This document shows positions 36,485-45,846 of a DNA stretch of 64,000 bases, piece after piece. Both the position numbers and the translations under genes were made by a program. Every line of letters begins with the position of its first letter. Position 1 is the stretch's first letter. The DNA is from Paenibacillus lentus (GTDB lineage: Bacteria > Bacillota > Bacilli > Paenibacillales > Paenibacillaceae): positions 2,790,001 through 2,854,000 of the forward strand of contig NZ_CP034248.1 of assembly GCF_003931855.1 (NCBI RefSeq). Reading direction: 5' to 3'. A model generated the notes under the pieces. That model was not told the origin of the DNA. It did no database searches and saw only the letters and a program-made list of their open reading frames with translations.

Positions 36485-37753
36485 TTGACGACAAAATCGA
36501 TTCAGAACAGCGTGATTACGGATTTGAAGCTGGCCCCGGAGGGCCATTTAAAAATCGACTGGGTTGAAGCCCATATGCCCGTGCTTAGTCGTATTCGCAA
36601 ACAATTCGAGCAGGAGCAACCTTTTAAAGGCTTGAAAGTGGCAATTTCTTTGCATTTGGAGGCGAAAACAGCTTATTTGGCTAAAGTCGTTCAAGCTGGC
36701 GGCGCCGAGGTTACGATTACGGGGAGCAATCCGCTGTCCACCCAGGATGATGTATGTGCGGCGCTTGTCGAAGATGGCGTAACGGTATTTGCGAAATATA
36801 ATCCTGATCCGAAGGAATATAAGGAACTGTTGATTCGCGCACTGGAGAACAAGCCGGATCTCATTATTGACGATGGTGGGGATCTCGTCAGCATCCTTCA
36901 TTCCGAGCGTCCTGACCTGCTTGAGTACATACGCGGCGGCGCGGAAGAAACAACGACCGGTATCCTCCGTCTTAAAGCAATGGAGAAGGAAGGTCAATTA
37001 AAATTCCCTATGGTGGCGGTAAATGACGCTTACTGTAAATACTTGTTTGACAATCGTTACGGAACAGGCCAATCGGTTTGGGATGGCATTAACCGGACGA
37101 CAAATCTTGTCGTTGCCGGAAAAACCGTTGTTGTCGTAGGTTACGGTTGGTGCGGCAAAGGGGTTGCCATGCGTGCGAAGGGGCTCGGGGCGAACGTCAT
37201 CGTGACTGAGATTGATGCAATCAAAGCGGTCGAGGCTTACATGGACGGTTTTCAAGTTATGCCGATGGTTGAGGCGGCCAAAGTTGGCGACTTCTTCGTA
37301 ACGGTAACGGGCAACCGCGATGTTATTCGCGGTGAGCACTATGACGTAATGAAGGACGGAGCTATTCTGTCCAACGCAGGCCATTTCGACGTTGAGGTGA
37401 ACAAGCCGGAGCTGGAAGAGCGTTCCTCCTCGGTGCGGACCGTACGCCGTAATATTGAAGAATATCAATTAAAGGATGGGCGTAAAATGTACATTCTGGC
37501 GGAAGGGCGTCTAGTGAACCTGGCAGCAGGTGATGGCCATCCAGCAGAAATTATGGATATGACCTTTGCGCTTCAAGCCTTGTCCTTGAAATATGTAAAT
37601 GAGCATTATAAGGAAATCGGTGCTTCTGTTGTCAACGTGCCATATGAATTGGATGAACTCGTGGCTCGGAACAAACTGGAAAGCCTTGGAGTCAGCATTG
37701 ATCAGCTTACTGAAGAGCAGCGTGCTTATTTGGATAGCTGGCAGGAGAACTAA
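36485..37753 (+). CDS. ahcY: Adenosylhomocysteinase, short form
   Basis: NAD-dependent hydrolase that splits S-adenosylhomocysteine to adenosine and homocysteine. The 422-residue protein has the family blocks [41 protein letters not shown] and the NAD-binding [12 protein letters not shown]. It ends LDSWQEN: the C-terminal KPxHYRY tail of the long bacterial and eukaryotic enzyme is missing, as in the Thermotoga/archaeal form. Some archaeal homologues prefer S-inosylhomocysteine, so substrate is open. Start is TTG 36485 behind AGGAGGG (36471-36477). It has its own terminator. Confidence 0.92.
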   Translation: MTTKSIQNSVITDLKLAPEGHLKIDWVEAHMPVLSRIRKQFEQEQPFKGLKVAISLHLEAKTAYLAKVVQAGGAEVTITGSNPLSTQDDVCAALVEDGVTVFAKYNPDPKEYKELLIRALENKPDLIIDDGGDLVSILHSERPDLLEYIRGGAEETTTGILRLKAMEKEGQLKFPMVAVNDAYCKYLFDNRYGTGQSVWDGINRTTNLVVAGKTVVVVGYGWCGKGVAMRAKGLGANVIVTEIDAIKAVEAYMDGFQVMPMVEAAKVGDFFVTVTGNRDVIRGEHYDVMKDGAILSNAGHFDVEVNKPELEERSSSVRTVRRNIEEYQLKDGRKMYILAEGRLVNLAAGDGHPAEIMDMTFALQALSLKYVNEHYKEIGASVVNVPYELDELVARNKLESLGVSIDQLTEEQRAYLDSWQEN

Positions 37754-37791
37754 GGTAAGCTTAAATAGGTAGTTGTATTTATTTGTTGACT

Positions 37792-37832
37792 AAGGCAGTC
37801 AGGAAATATACTTTCCTGGACTGCCTTTTTTT
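37792..37832 (+). terminator. Terminator after ahcY
   Basis: AAGGCAGTC plus AGGAAA (37792-37806) pair with TTTCCTGGACTGCCTT (37812-37827) with one bulged base, followed by a T-run to 37832. Confidence 0.87.
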
Positions 37833-37911
37833 GCTTATATCATGTAGCAGGTTTCATGCGTCATGCTTCTCATGCTGAGCAAGAGTATAGGTCATATGCA
37901 TAATTGAAACC

Positions 37912-37927
37912 AGGGACTTTAGTCCTT
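37912..37927. promoter_or_regulatory. Palindrome resembling a LuxR/NarL-family response-regulator box
   Basis: AGGGACTTTAGTCCTT, with the perfect inner inverted repeat GGACT-TT-AGTCC, lies between the ahcY terminator and mraZ. It resembles the core of the mycobacterial DosR consensus. No regulator gene is nearby. Confidence 0.35.
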
Positions 37928-38017
37928 TTGTCAACGCACTTTATACCTAACTGCTTTATGTAAAACCTGGTATTATGCATAGGATTCTAAAAATCAGGGC
38001 TTTCTTTAAAAAATAAT

Positions 38018-38047
38018 TTGCTTTCTAGGAGGATTTTAAGCTAGAAT
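38018..38047 (+). promoter_or_regulatory. Candidate promoter of mraZ and the dcw cluster
   Basis: TTGCTT at 38018-38023, 18-base spacer, TAGAAT at 38042-38047. Transcription would start near 38054, directly before the MraZ boxes. Confidence 0.5.
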
Positions 38048-38063
38048 GCAGAATAACTAGTCA

Positions 38064-38100
38064 TGAGTGGTGGAAAGTGGTGCAAAGTGGGGGAAAGAGG
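38064..38100 (+). promoter_or_regulatory. MraZ operator: four 7-base repeats with 10-base period
   Basis: TGAGTGG (38064), AAAGTGG (38074), AAAGTGG (38084) and AAAGAGG (38094) are each separated by three bases, so they fall on one face of the helix. This fits the repeated GTGG-type sites bound by MraZ in front of its own gene in other bacteria. They lie 18 bases before the mraZ start. Confidence 0.75.
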
Positions 38101-38117
38101 TAAGGAGTGACGGTTCA

Positions 38118-38555
38118 ATGTTTATGGGGGAATTCCAACATAGCATTGATGACAAAGGTCGGATTATTATACCGGCTAAATTTCGTGAGCTTCTTGGAGC
38201 CTCTTTTGTGGTTACCCGCGGTTTGGACCAATGCCTCTTTGTGTATCCGATGGAGGAATGGAGCGTGCTGGAACAGAAGCTCAAAGCCCTCCCTTTGATG
38301 AAGTCTGACGCTCGTGCCTTTACCCGCTTTTTTTTCTCGGGTGCGACGGAATGCGAGTGGGACAAACAGGGAAGGGTAAATTTACCGGGAAATTTGCGGC
38401 AGTACGCTAAGCTGGAGAAAGATTGTGTTGTTCTGGGTGTCTCTAATCGGGTTGAAATTTGGAGCCGTGACACTTGGGAGCAGTATTTCCAGCAGTCGGA
38501 GGATACCTTTAATGACATTGCAGAGAAGCTGGTTGATTTTAATTTTGATTTGTAA
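38118..38555 (+). CDS. mraZ: Transcriptional regulator MraZ
   Basis: A 145-residue DNA-binding protein made of two AbrB-like SpoVT halves. Each half has the DxxxR motif: [13 protein letters not shown] (D11/R15 region) and [12 protein letters not shown] (D82-R86). In E. coli MraZ represses its own dcw operon by binding direct repeats upstream, and such repeats are present here. AAGGAG at 38102-38107 precedes ATG 38118 by 10 bases. It is the first gene of the dcw cluster. Confidence 0.95.
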   Translation: MFMGEFQHSIDDKGRIIIPAKFRELLGASFVVTRGLDQCLFVYPMEEWSVLEQKLKALPLMKSDARAFTRFFFSGATECEWDKQGRVNLPGNLRQYAKLEKDCVVLGVSNRVEIWSRDTWEQYFQQSEDTFNDIAEKLVDFNFDL

Positions 38556-38575
38556 ACGGTCTGGAGGGCTGCAGC

Positions 38576-39547
38576 TTGTTTCATCACATCACAGTACTTA
38601 AAGAAGAAGCAACAGAAGGGCTGCGCATCAAGCCGAATGGTATTTATGTAGATTGTACCTTGGGGGGCGGAGGGCATAGCTCGGTTATACTGTCCAGGCT
38701 TGGAAGAGAAGGCAGGTTAATTGCCTTTGACCAGGATGATTGGGCGCATGATCATGCCAAAGCTAAATTGTCTTCTTATGGGGAGCAGTTAACCTTGGTG
38801 CGAAGCAATTTTAGATATTTACAGGAAAAATTGTCCGAATTGGAATGGGTGCCGAAAAAGGAGGGCGTGCCGCAAGTTGATGGCATACTGTTTGACTTAG
38901 GCGTATCATCTCCTCAATTTGACGAGGGCGAGCGAGGGTTTAGCTATAATGCGGATGCGCTGCTGGATATGAGAATGGATCAGACAGCCAGCCTCACAGC
39001 CAGAGAAATTGTCAATGAATGGCCTGAGCGTGAGATAGCTCGCATTTTGTTCCAGTACGGGGAAGAGAAGTTTTCAAGGCGGATCGCGAAAGTGATCGTA
39101 GAGAGGCGCTCAGAGCACCCAATTGAAACGACGGAGCAGCTCGTGGAACTCATTAAAGAGGGGATCCCGGCAGCGGCGCGCCGAACGGGTGGGCATCCGG
39201 CTAAGCGAAGCTTTCAGGCCCTGCGGATTGCAGTCAACGATGAGCTCGGTGCATTCGAAGATGGTTTGCACGCTGCGATTCGCTGCCTGGCGCCAGGCGG
39301 CAGGGCTTCAGTGATTACCTTCCATTCGCTAGAAGACCGGATTTGCAAGCAGATTTTCGCGAAATTTGTCGAGAAATGCACTTGTCCTCCTGATTTTCCG
39401 ATGTGCGTTTGTGGGGGAAAGGGAGAGCTGAAGCTCATCAACCGGAAGCCGGTAGTTCCTACAGAACAGGAACTTGTTGATAATCCCCGGGCGCGTTCAG
39501 CAAAATTACGCGTAGCGGAGAAATTGCAATCTGTAGCGGAGGAGTAG
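38576..39547 (+). CDS. rsmH: 16S rRNA (cytosine(1402)-N4)-methyltransferase RsmH
   Basis: SAM-dependent methyltransferase (323 residues) that modifies C1402 in the 16S rRNA decoding centre. SAM-binding motif [10 protein letters not shown], then [24 protein letters not shown] and [11 protein letters not shown] are diagnostic for MraW/RsmH. Two Cys pairs occur in [14 protein letters not shown]. Start is TTG 38576 behind CTGGAGGG. It is 20 bases after mraZ. Confidence 0.95.
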   Translation: MFHHITVLKEEATEGLRIKPNGIYVDCTLGGGGHSSVILSRLGREGRLIAFDQDDWAHDHAKAKLSSYGEQLTLVRSNFRYLQEKLSELEWVPKKEGVPQVDGILFDLGVSSPQFDEGERGFSYNADALLDMRMDQTASLTAREIVNEWPEREIARILFQYGEEKFSRRIAKVIVERRSEHPIETTEQLVELIKEGIPAAARRTGGHPAKRSFQALRIAVNDELGAFEDGLHAAIRCLAPGGRASVITFHSLEDRICKQIFAKFVEKCTCPPDFPMCVCGGKGELKLINRKPVVPTEQELVDNPRARSAKLRVAEKLQSVAEE

Positions 39548-39551
39548 TGAA

Positions 39552-39980
39552 ATGGCCTATACACGGGGTAATTTGGCGGTAAAAGAAAAAACACAACAAC
39601 GCGGCTACCAGTCACAGCGCTATCGCGAAACGACCAAGGTCGTCACTCGTAAATCCACGCTTCCTGTGCGGGAGAAGCTGCTGTACATGTTTACAATTGT
39701 GTTCTGCGTAGCCGTTATGGGCGGTCTGCTATGGCAAAATTCTAAACTTTATGGCATGAAGCGGGATATGTACAATATAAATTCTGATATCCAGAAGATG
39801 AATGCCGAAATGAACGAGCTGATGATTCGGAAAGAAAAGCTGGAGGTGCAAATCCCTCAAGAAGCTGCTAAGCTCGGTTACACAGAACCGAACGAAGAAG
39901 GATTTCATGTACAAGTTTCAACGGGGGCAGGCAGCGAAGCTGCGAATTCGGGAGACGCCGCAAAGATCACCCGGAAATAA
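39552..39980 (+). CDS. ftsL: Cell division protein FtsL
   Basis: A 142-residue bitopic protein: basic cytoplasmic N-terminus (1-42), one membrane helix (about 44-62), then an outside leucine-zipper-like coiled coil (about 65-105, MKRDMYNINSDIQKMNAEMNEL). Sequence is poorly conserved in this family, so the name rests on size, topology and its place between rsmH and pbpB. It forms the septal FtsL–DivIC–DivIB complex. The C-terminus is Gly/Ala/Ser rich. Confidence 0.88.
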   Translation: MAYTRGNLAVKEKTQQRGYQSQRYRETTKVVTRKSTLPVREKLLYMFTIVFCVAVMGGLLWQNSKLYGMKRDMYNINSDIQKMNAEMNELMIRKEKLEVQIPQEAAKLGYTEPNEEGFHVQVSTGAGSEAANSGDAAKITRK

Positions 39981-40000
39981 GGTTTAAAGAGGTTCTAGCC

Positions 40001-42247
40001 ATGATTAAGAGAATTAAATTGCGGACACTACTTATAGGGGGAATAACGACCCTCTTTTTTGCTGTATTGATGGGAAGAGTGTTTTGGATTCAGGTTGTTG
40101 AGGCAGATTTTTGGCAGGCCCATGCGGAAAAGGTGTGGTCGAAGAAGAAGACGATTCCGGCTACCCGAGGCAAAATCACAGATCGGAATGGAGAAATATT
40201 AGCAGTGGATGCTCCCGCCTACACGGTGGCCGTTAATCCCCAGCTCGTTCATGAGCTTGGCATTCAGGAAGATATCGTGAAGGGACTTCATGAAATTCTA
40301 GGGAAGAAAGAGGACGAGCTTCGCGAGCTGTTGAATGCCAAAAATGCAGATGGGAAGTATTACCGGCAGAGAGAAGTGCGTAGTGAAGGCTGGAAGGTTG
40401 ATCAGGATGTCAAGGTGAAGGTCGAGAAGTTAAGAGATGATCTGGAAAAGAAATATGAGCTTGAAGATGTAGGAATTATTCTCATCAAAGAACAGAAGCG
40501 CTATTATCCGAGACGGAGTCTTGCTGCGCATATTCTTGGTTATGTCAATCGTGAAGGCCAGGCCGTTCAAGGGACGGGGATCGAAGCTTCCTACGATGAG
40601 CAGCTTAAAGGTCAGGATGGCTCGCTTGAATATAAGAGCGATGGCCGTGGTATAGAAATTCCCAAAGCAAGCGAAATATATACGCCAGTAAAAAATGGCA
40701 ATGATTTACAGCTGACGATTGACTATACAATCCAGTATTATATCGAAGAGGCGATGAAGGAAGCTTATGCCGAGCTGAACCCGATCAGTATGACGGCGAT
40801 CGCCGCAGATCCCAACACGATGGAGATTCTGGGCATGGCGAATATGCCGACCTTCGATCCGAATGAATATTGGAAGGACGTCGATCAGAGGAATTTTTAC
40901 AATCATGCGATTAAATCAGTGTACGAGCCAGGGTCTACATTTAAGATCATTACCTTGGCAGGAGCGGTTCAGGAAGGCTTGTTCAACCCTAACGAAAGCT
41001 TTATGTCAGGTAGTATTCGCGTACCCGGCCAAACGATTCATGACGTAAAGCGTTCAGGATGGGGAGCTATTTCGTATTTGGAAGGGGTTAAGCGTTCTAG
41101 TAACGTTGCTTTTGTCAAGCTTGGTTATGAGAAGCTGGGACCTGAACTGCTCGAGCAATATGTCCGTGACTTTGGTTTCGGCCAACAGACAGGCATTGAG
41201 CTGTCCGGCGAGGCCAAGGGGACGGTAAGTCCTGTATACCAGGCCGACTATGCCGCAATGTCCTATGGGCACGGTAAATTGCTCGTAACCCCGCTTCAGC
41301 AGGTAGCAGCGGTAGCGGCGGTGGCTAACGGCGGCAAATTAATGGAGCCGCACATCGTCAAATCCATCACTGACCCGCATACCGGGGAAACGGTAACTAC
41401 GAAGCCAAAAGTCATACGTGAAGTCATGTCGCCCGAGAAAGCGAAGGAAGTAAGCGGCTATTTGGAGCAGGTCGTCTCGGATAAGGTAATTGGAACCGGG
41501 CGTCATGCCTATATCGAAGGATATCGTATAGCTGCTAAGACGGGTACGGCGGTTAAACCGGCCAAGGGCGGTGGATATGATTACTCCAAACAGGTTGTTT
41601 CCTACCTTGGATACGCGCCTGTAGAAGATCCGAAAATCATTATTCTCGTACTTATTGACGAACCGAGCAATTCCGAACTGGGCGGCGGGTCTGCTGCCGG
41701 GCCGATTGTTAAGAAAATTCTAAATCAAGCGTTGCAGTATATGGGAGTGCCGAAGCAACTAGACAATGCAGAGAATCAGGCAGCATCGCTTACAAGTGAC
41801 AAAAAGGCCCCGAATCTTAGCGATTTGCCTGTCCAGCAAGCGAAGGATTTGCTGGCAAGCAAGGGGATTTCTTACGCTACTTTGGGGAATGGAAGTAAGG
41901 TCGTGTCGCAATTCCCGAAGGTTGGGACTTATATGAAGACAGGGCAGCATATGTACATTTTGACGGAAGAAGGCCAGAACTTGAATATTCCTAACTTAAA
42001 AGGCCAATCACTGCGCGATGCGATGGAGTTGTTGTCGGTGCTGCAGGTGTCTGTGAAAACGGTAGGTGAGGGGTATGTTGTTGACCAACAGGTGGCTCAG
42101 GTTCAAGGTCAAAGGCAGGTGACGCTTGTACTGGAGCCTCTTAGCAAAGAACTGGTTGATGAAGAAACGGACGAGGCTGCTTTGGATGAAGGGGAAGAGA
42201 ACCGAGCGGAGGCTGCGGATCAGGATGTTGATAGCTCCACCCCATAG
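40001..42247 (+). CDS. pbpB: Penicillin-binding protein 2B (septal transpeptidase)
   Basis: Class B PBP of 748 residues needed for septal peptidoglycan cross-linking. N-terminal membrane anchor (about 8-28), dimerisation domain with the RGKITDRNGEILA motif, then a transpeptidase domain with the active serine in STFK (S312, K315), SSN near residue 366 and KTG at K513. Two PASTA domains follow (about 595-655 and 660-715), then an acidic tail. ATG 40001 follows AAAGAGG at 14 bases, slightly long. It is followed by the related spoVD, a tandem pair typical of spore formers. Confidence 0.95.
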   Translation: MIKRIKLRTLLIGGITTLFFAVLMGRVFWIQVVEADFWQAHAEKVWSKKKTIPATRGKITDRNGEILAVDAPAYTVAVNPQLVHELGIQEDIVKGLHEILGKKEDELRELLNAKNADGKYYRQREVRSEGWKVDQDVKVKVEKLRDDLEKKYELEDVGIILIKEQKRYYPRRSLAAHILGYVNREGQAVQGTGIEASYDEQLKGQDGSLEYKSDGRGIEIPKASEIYTPVKNGNDLQLTIDYTIQYYIEEAMKEAYAELNPISMTAIAADPNTMEILGMANMPTFDPNEYWKDVDQRNFYNHAIKSVYEPGSTFKIITLAGAVQEGLFNPNESFMSGSIRVPGQTIHDVKRSGWGAISYLEGVKRSSNVAFVKLGYEKLGPELLEQYVRDFGFGQQTGIELSGEAKGTVSPVYQADYAAMSYGHGKLLVTPLQQVAAVAAVANGGKLMEPHIVKSITDPHTGETVTTKPKVIREVMSPEKAKEVSGYLEQVVSDKVIGTGRHAYIEGYRIAAKTGTAVKPAKGGGYDYSKQVVSYLGYAPVEDPKIIILVLIDEPSNSELGGGSAAGPIVKKILNQALQYMGVPKQLDNAENQAASLTSDKKAPNLSDLPVQQAKDLLASKGISYATLGNGSKVVSQFPKVGTYMKTGQHMYILTEEGQNLNIPNLKGQSLRDAMELLSVLQVSVKTVGEGYVVDQQVAQVQGQRQVTLVLEPLSKELVDEETDEAALDEGEENRAEAADQDVDSSTP

Positions 42248-42328
42248 CTTGTTCTAACCCCTGTTTGTCCTGAATAGTCATGATAGCAGTATGATCATGT
42301 CTTGAGGAATAAACAGGGGGGGCAATCT

Positions 42329-44281
42329 ATGAAAGTATCTAAGGTTACGGTCAGACGAAGACTGTTGCTGTTGCTGCTGCTGCTGGTTCTGCTTTTTGCG
42401 GCCCTGGTCATCAGGTTAGCTTATGTTCAATTAGGCCAAGGAGCGGAACTGTCGGCCAAAGCGGAGGACTCATGGCGCCGTAACATCCCTTTCTCTGCCA
42501 AACGCGGAGAAATCAGCGATCGTAACGGGGTTACGCTCGCCTATAATATAACGACGCCGACGGTCATGGCGATTCCGGTACAGATTAAATCCCCAGAGAC
42601 TACAGCTCGCAGCTTGGCGCCCTTGCTCGGAATGAACGAGGAAGAGATTCTAAAAACGATCACGAAGCGACAATCGATAGTTAGGCTGCAACCCGGCGGA
42701 CGCAAAATTACGATGGAGAAAGGACAGCAAATTCGTGATTTGGCTCTCCCGGGTATTGTTGTTGCTGAGGATAACAAAAGGTATTATCCTTATGGAGGGC
42801 TTGCTGCCCATATTCTTGGATTTACGGGAAGCTACAACCAGGGGCTTACGGGGGTCGAGAAAAAATACGACAGCCAGTTAAATGGGATGAATGGCAGCAT
42901 TTCGTACTTATCTGATGCCGGCGGCAGGCTGATGCCGGGTTCATCGGAGAAGTATGTCCAGCCGAAAGATGGGCTGAATTTGCAGCTGACGATCGACAAG
43001 ACGATCCAAAGCATTATGGAGCGGGAGCTCGATCAGGCGATGGCTAGATTGCAGGCAAATTCTGCGATCTCTATTGCTATGAATCCAAAAAACGGAGAAA
43101 TATTAGCAATGGCAGCGCGTCCTGGATATGAGCCAGGTCTCTACCAGGAGTACCCTGCAGAGGTATACAATCGCAATCTGCCGATTTGGATGACGTATGA
43201 GCCGGGTTCTACGTTCAAGATCATTACCCTTGCAGCTGCCTTGGAAGAGAAGAAAGTAGATCTTCTGAACGAAAAGTTTTTTGATCCAGGTTATATTAAG
43301 GTGGCTGGCGCTTCGCTTCGCTGTTGGAAAAGGGGCGGACATGGCAGTCAGACTTTTCTTCAGGTCGTGGAGAATTCCTGTAACCCAGGGTTCGTTACGC
43401 TTGGACAGCGGCTTGGCAAAGAAACTTTGTTTAAATATATTAAAGATTTTGGTTTTGGCAGTAAGACGGGGATTGATCTTAGCGGTGAAGAGAATGGTAT
43501 TTTGTTTAAGCTCTCTCAGGTTGGTCCGGTAGAGCTGGCAACAACTTCTTTCGGCCAAGGGGTGTCGGTAACCCCGATTCAGCAGATTACTGCCGTTTCG
43601 GCGGCAATTAACGGCGGCAAGCTGTTTAAGCCGTATGTCACGAAATCCTGGATCAATCCTGATACCGGACAGGTTGTCGACGAGGTAGAGCCGACCGTCG
43701 TTCGGCAGGTCATTTCCGAAGAAACCTCGAAGCAAGTGAGGAATGCGCTGGAGAGCGTCGTAGCAAATGGGACGGGGGGGAATGCTTTTATCGACGGATA
43801 TCGTGTAGGCGGCAAGACGGGAACCGCCCAGAAGGTCATAAATGGAAGGTATTCGACGAGCGAGCATATCGTGTCCTTTATTGGTTTTGCGCCTGCGGAT
43901 GATCCGCAAATCGTCGTGTACACTGCCGTAGATAATCCGCAAGGCATTCAATTCGGGGGTGTTGTGGCTGCGCCGATCGTTCGAAATATTTTGACTGATG
44001 CTCTGGAATATATGAAAATCCCTCCTCGTAAGGAGCAGGTGGCAAAGAAGTATAAGTACGGGGAAACGAAAATCGTGGTGGTTCCGGACTTGATTGGCCA
44101 CAGTGTGCAGGAAATATATGAGGATTTAAATATGAACTTTTCTTTGGCTAAATCGGGGGTAGGCACTATTGTCATCAATCAAGCACCGAAGCCTGGTACA
44201 AGGGTAGAGAGCGGCTCGACGATCCGCATCTACATGGGTAAGGAATCGGAAGCTGAGATCGAGCATGAGCATAGTGAATAA
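42329..44281 (+). CDS. spoVD: Stage V sporulation protein D (spore-cortex class B PBP)
   Basis: A 650-residue class B PBP paralogous to the upstream pbpB: membrane anchor (about 9-33), RGEISDRNGVTLA, transpeptidase active serine in STFK (S294), ENSCNP as the SxN-type motif and GKTGTAQ. A single C-terminal PASTA domain (about 575-640) matches SpoVD, which makes cortex peptidoglycan with SpoVE. ATG 42329 follows an unusual GGGGGGG ribosome site; the TTG at 42302 is not needed. The 81-base gap before it may hold a mother-cell promoter, but I could not fix one. Confidence 0.92.
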   Translation: MKVSKVTVRRRLLLLLLLLVLLFAALVIRLAYVQLGQGAELSAKAEDSWRRNIPFSAKRGEISDRNGVTLAYNITTPTVMAIPVQIKSPETTARSLAPLLGMNEEEILKTITKRQSIVRLQPGGRKITMEKGQQIRDLALPGIVVAEDNKRYYPYGGLAAHILGFTGSYNQGLTGVEKKYDSQLNGMNGSISYLSDAGGRLMPGSSEKYVQPKDGLNLQLTIDKTIQSIMERELDQAMARLQANSAISIAMNPKNGEILAMAARPGYEPGLYQEYPAEVYNRNLPIWMTYEPGSTFKIITLAAALEEKKVDLLNEKFFDPGYIKVAGASLRCWKRGGHGSQTFLQVVENSCNPGFVTLGQRLGKETLFKYIKDFGFGSKTGIDLSGEENGILFKLSQVGPVELATTSFGQGVSVTPIQQITAVSAAINGGKLFKPYVTKSWINPDTGQVVDEVEPTVVRQVISEETSKQVRNALESVVANGTGGNAFIDGYRVGGKTGTAQKVINGRYSTSEHIVSFIGFAPADDPQIVVYTAVDNPQGIQFGGVVAAPIVRNILTDALEYMKIPPRKEQVAKKYKYGETKIVVVPDLIGHSVQEIYEDLNMNFSLAKSGVGTIVINQAPKPGTRVESGSTIRIYMGKESEAEIEHEHSE

Positions 44282-44355
44282 TATTCCTGAAACGCCATAC
44301 TCTTGGTGATAATATAAGTGAGTGTAAAAACGAAAGAAATCGACGGAGGGGTCTT

Positions 44356-45846
44356 ATGCTGCTGACAGAGCTGGCTACATATTTAATAGCATCTAGAATA
44401 CATGGCGATGGAGAGACGCTGTGCCAAGGCATTGCTATTGATTCGAGGCAGGTGAAGGCGGGGGATTTATTCATTTGTCTGCCGGGTTATACGGTGGATG
44501 GGCATGATTTCGCTCCTCAGGCTGCTGAGCAGGGGGCAACAGCGCTTGTTGTTGAACGGTATTTGGAACATGTGGATCTTCCGCAGCTTCAGGTCAGGGA
44601 TAGCAGGCTTGCTATGGCGATCTTAAGCAACGTGTTCTATCATACGCCGAGCTCACGCATGAAAGTGATCGGAGTAACAGGGACGAACGGCAAGACGACG
44701 ACGACTTATCTCATAGAACGTATTCTTGCGGATCAACAGATGAATACGGGGCTGATCGGCACCATTGAGCGAAAGTACGCCGGGAAGGCTGTTCCAATGC
44801 CGAGAACGACTCCGGAGTCATTGGATCTGCAGCATTATTTAAATGAAATGACGGAGAGTGGAGCGGACTATTGTGTGATGGAAGTATCCTCCCACGCGCT
44901 CCAGCAAGGACGGGTCAAAGGAACGAAGTTCCGCACCGCGGTCTTTACGAATTTAACGCAGGATCATCTCGATTATCATCATACGATGGAAGAGTATCGG
45001 GCTGCGAAAGGGCTGTTCTTCTCTCGACTTGGGAATACCTATGAGAGCGACCCCGAACAGCGCATTTATGCCGTGCTTAATGCAGACGATCCGGCTTCTG
45101 ACTATTTTGCGAAGCAAACGGCAGCTGAAGTCGTGACTTATGGCGTGGAGAAAGCAGCGGATATTCGGGCTTCGAATATCGTGATTACTGCGCGAGGGAC
45201 CTCCTTTCACGTTGATACCTTTCAGGGCAGCACTGACATTTCGCTTCGAATGGTGGGCAAATTTAATGTTTATAACGCTTTGGCCGCGATTGCTGCAGCT
45301 TTATTAGAAGGTGTTACGCTGAATCGTATCAAAGAGAGCCTGGAAGCTCTGAAAGGGGTCGACGGACGCGTTGAGGCTGTGGATGAAGGCCAATCATTTG
45401 CTGTCATCGTTGATTACGCCCATACGCCCGACGGTCTGGAAAACGTGCTGCGTACGGTTACTGAGTTTGCTGTTGGGCGGGTAATTTGTGTATTTGGCTG
45501 CGGTGGGGATAGGGATCGGACGAAGCGACCGATTATGGGTCAAATAGCCGCCCGCTATGCACAGCATGTCATCATCACGTCAGATAATCCTCGCACGGAG
45601 GATCCTGAAGCGATTCTAGTCGACATTGCCGCTGGACTGAAAGAGGACAACGTGGCCGAGGAGCGCTATGAGCTCATTGTAGATCGGCGTGAGGCGATCC
45701 AAAAGGCTATTGAAATGGCAAGCAGTGAAGATGTAGTATTGATTGCGGGGAAAGGTCATGAGACCTATCAATTGATCGGAACAGCGGTGCATGATTTTGA
45801 CGATCGGATCGTCGCTAAAGAAGCGATAAGGGGCTTGAGCAAGTGA
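44356..45846 (+). CDS. murE: UDP-MurNAc-tripeptide synthetase MurE
   Basis: Adds the third residue of the peptidoglycan stem peptide; 496 residues. ATP-binding GVTGTNGKTTTTYL near 115, VSSHALQQGR, the HTPDGL catalytic segment, and DNPRTEDP near 415. The DNPR motif marks enzymes that choose meso-diaminopimelate, so the wall is predicted to be of A1gamma type. GGAGGGG at 44345-44351 precedes ATG 44356. The end overlaps murF by 4 bases. Confidence 0.96.
   Translation: MLLTELATYLIASRIHGDGETLCQGIAIDSRQVKAGDLFICLPGYTVDGHDFAPQAAEQGATALVVERYLEHVDLPQLQVRDSRLAMAILSNVFYHTPSSRMKVIGVTGTNGKTTTTYLIERILADQQMNTGLIGTIERKYAGKAVPMPRTTPESLDLQHYLNEMTESGADYCVMEVSSHALQQGRVKGTKFRTAVFTNLTQDHLDYHHTMEEYRAAKGLFFSRLGNTYESDPEQRIYAVLNADDPASDYFAKQTAAEVVTYGVEKAADIRASNIVITARGTSFHVDTFQGSTDISLRMVGKFNVYNALAAIAAALLEGVTLNRIKESLEALKGVDGRVEAVDEGQSFAVIVDYAHTPDGLENVLRTVTEFAVGRVICVFGCGGDRDRTKRPIMGQIAARYAQHVIITSDNPRTEDPEAILVDIAAGLKEDNVAEERYELIVDRREAIQKAIEMASSEDVVLIAGKGHETYQLIGTAVHDFDDRIVAKEAIRGLSK

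Noticed and set aside
38027..38060. AGGAGG at about 38028 as the start of a small gene before mraZ
   Set aside because: The only ATG after it opens a four-codon frame (ATG CAG AAT AAC TAG). It overlaps the promoter candidate instead.
42248..42328. SigE promoter before spoVD
   Set aside because: The gap contains CATGAT...ATCATG symmetry but nothing that matches both SigE elements at a correct distance.
43103..44101. A 332-codon open frame on the - strand opposite spoVD
   Set aside because: Antisense to a complete spoVD with no ribosome site or family motif.
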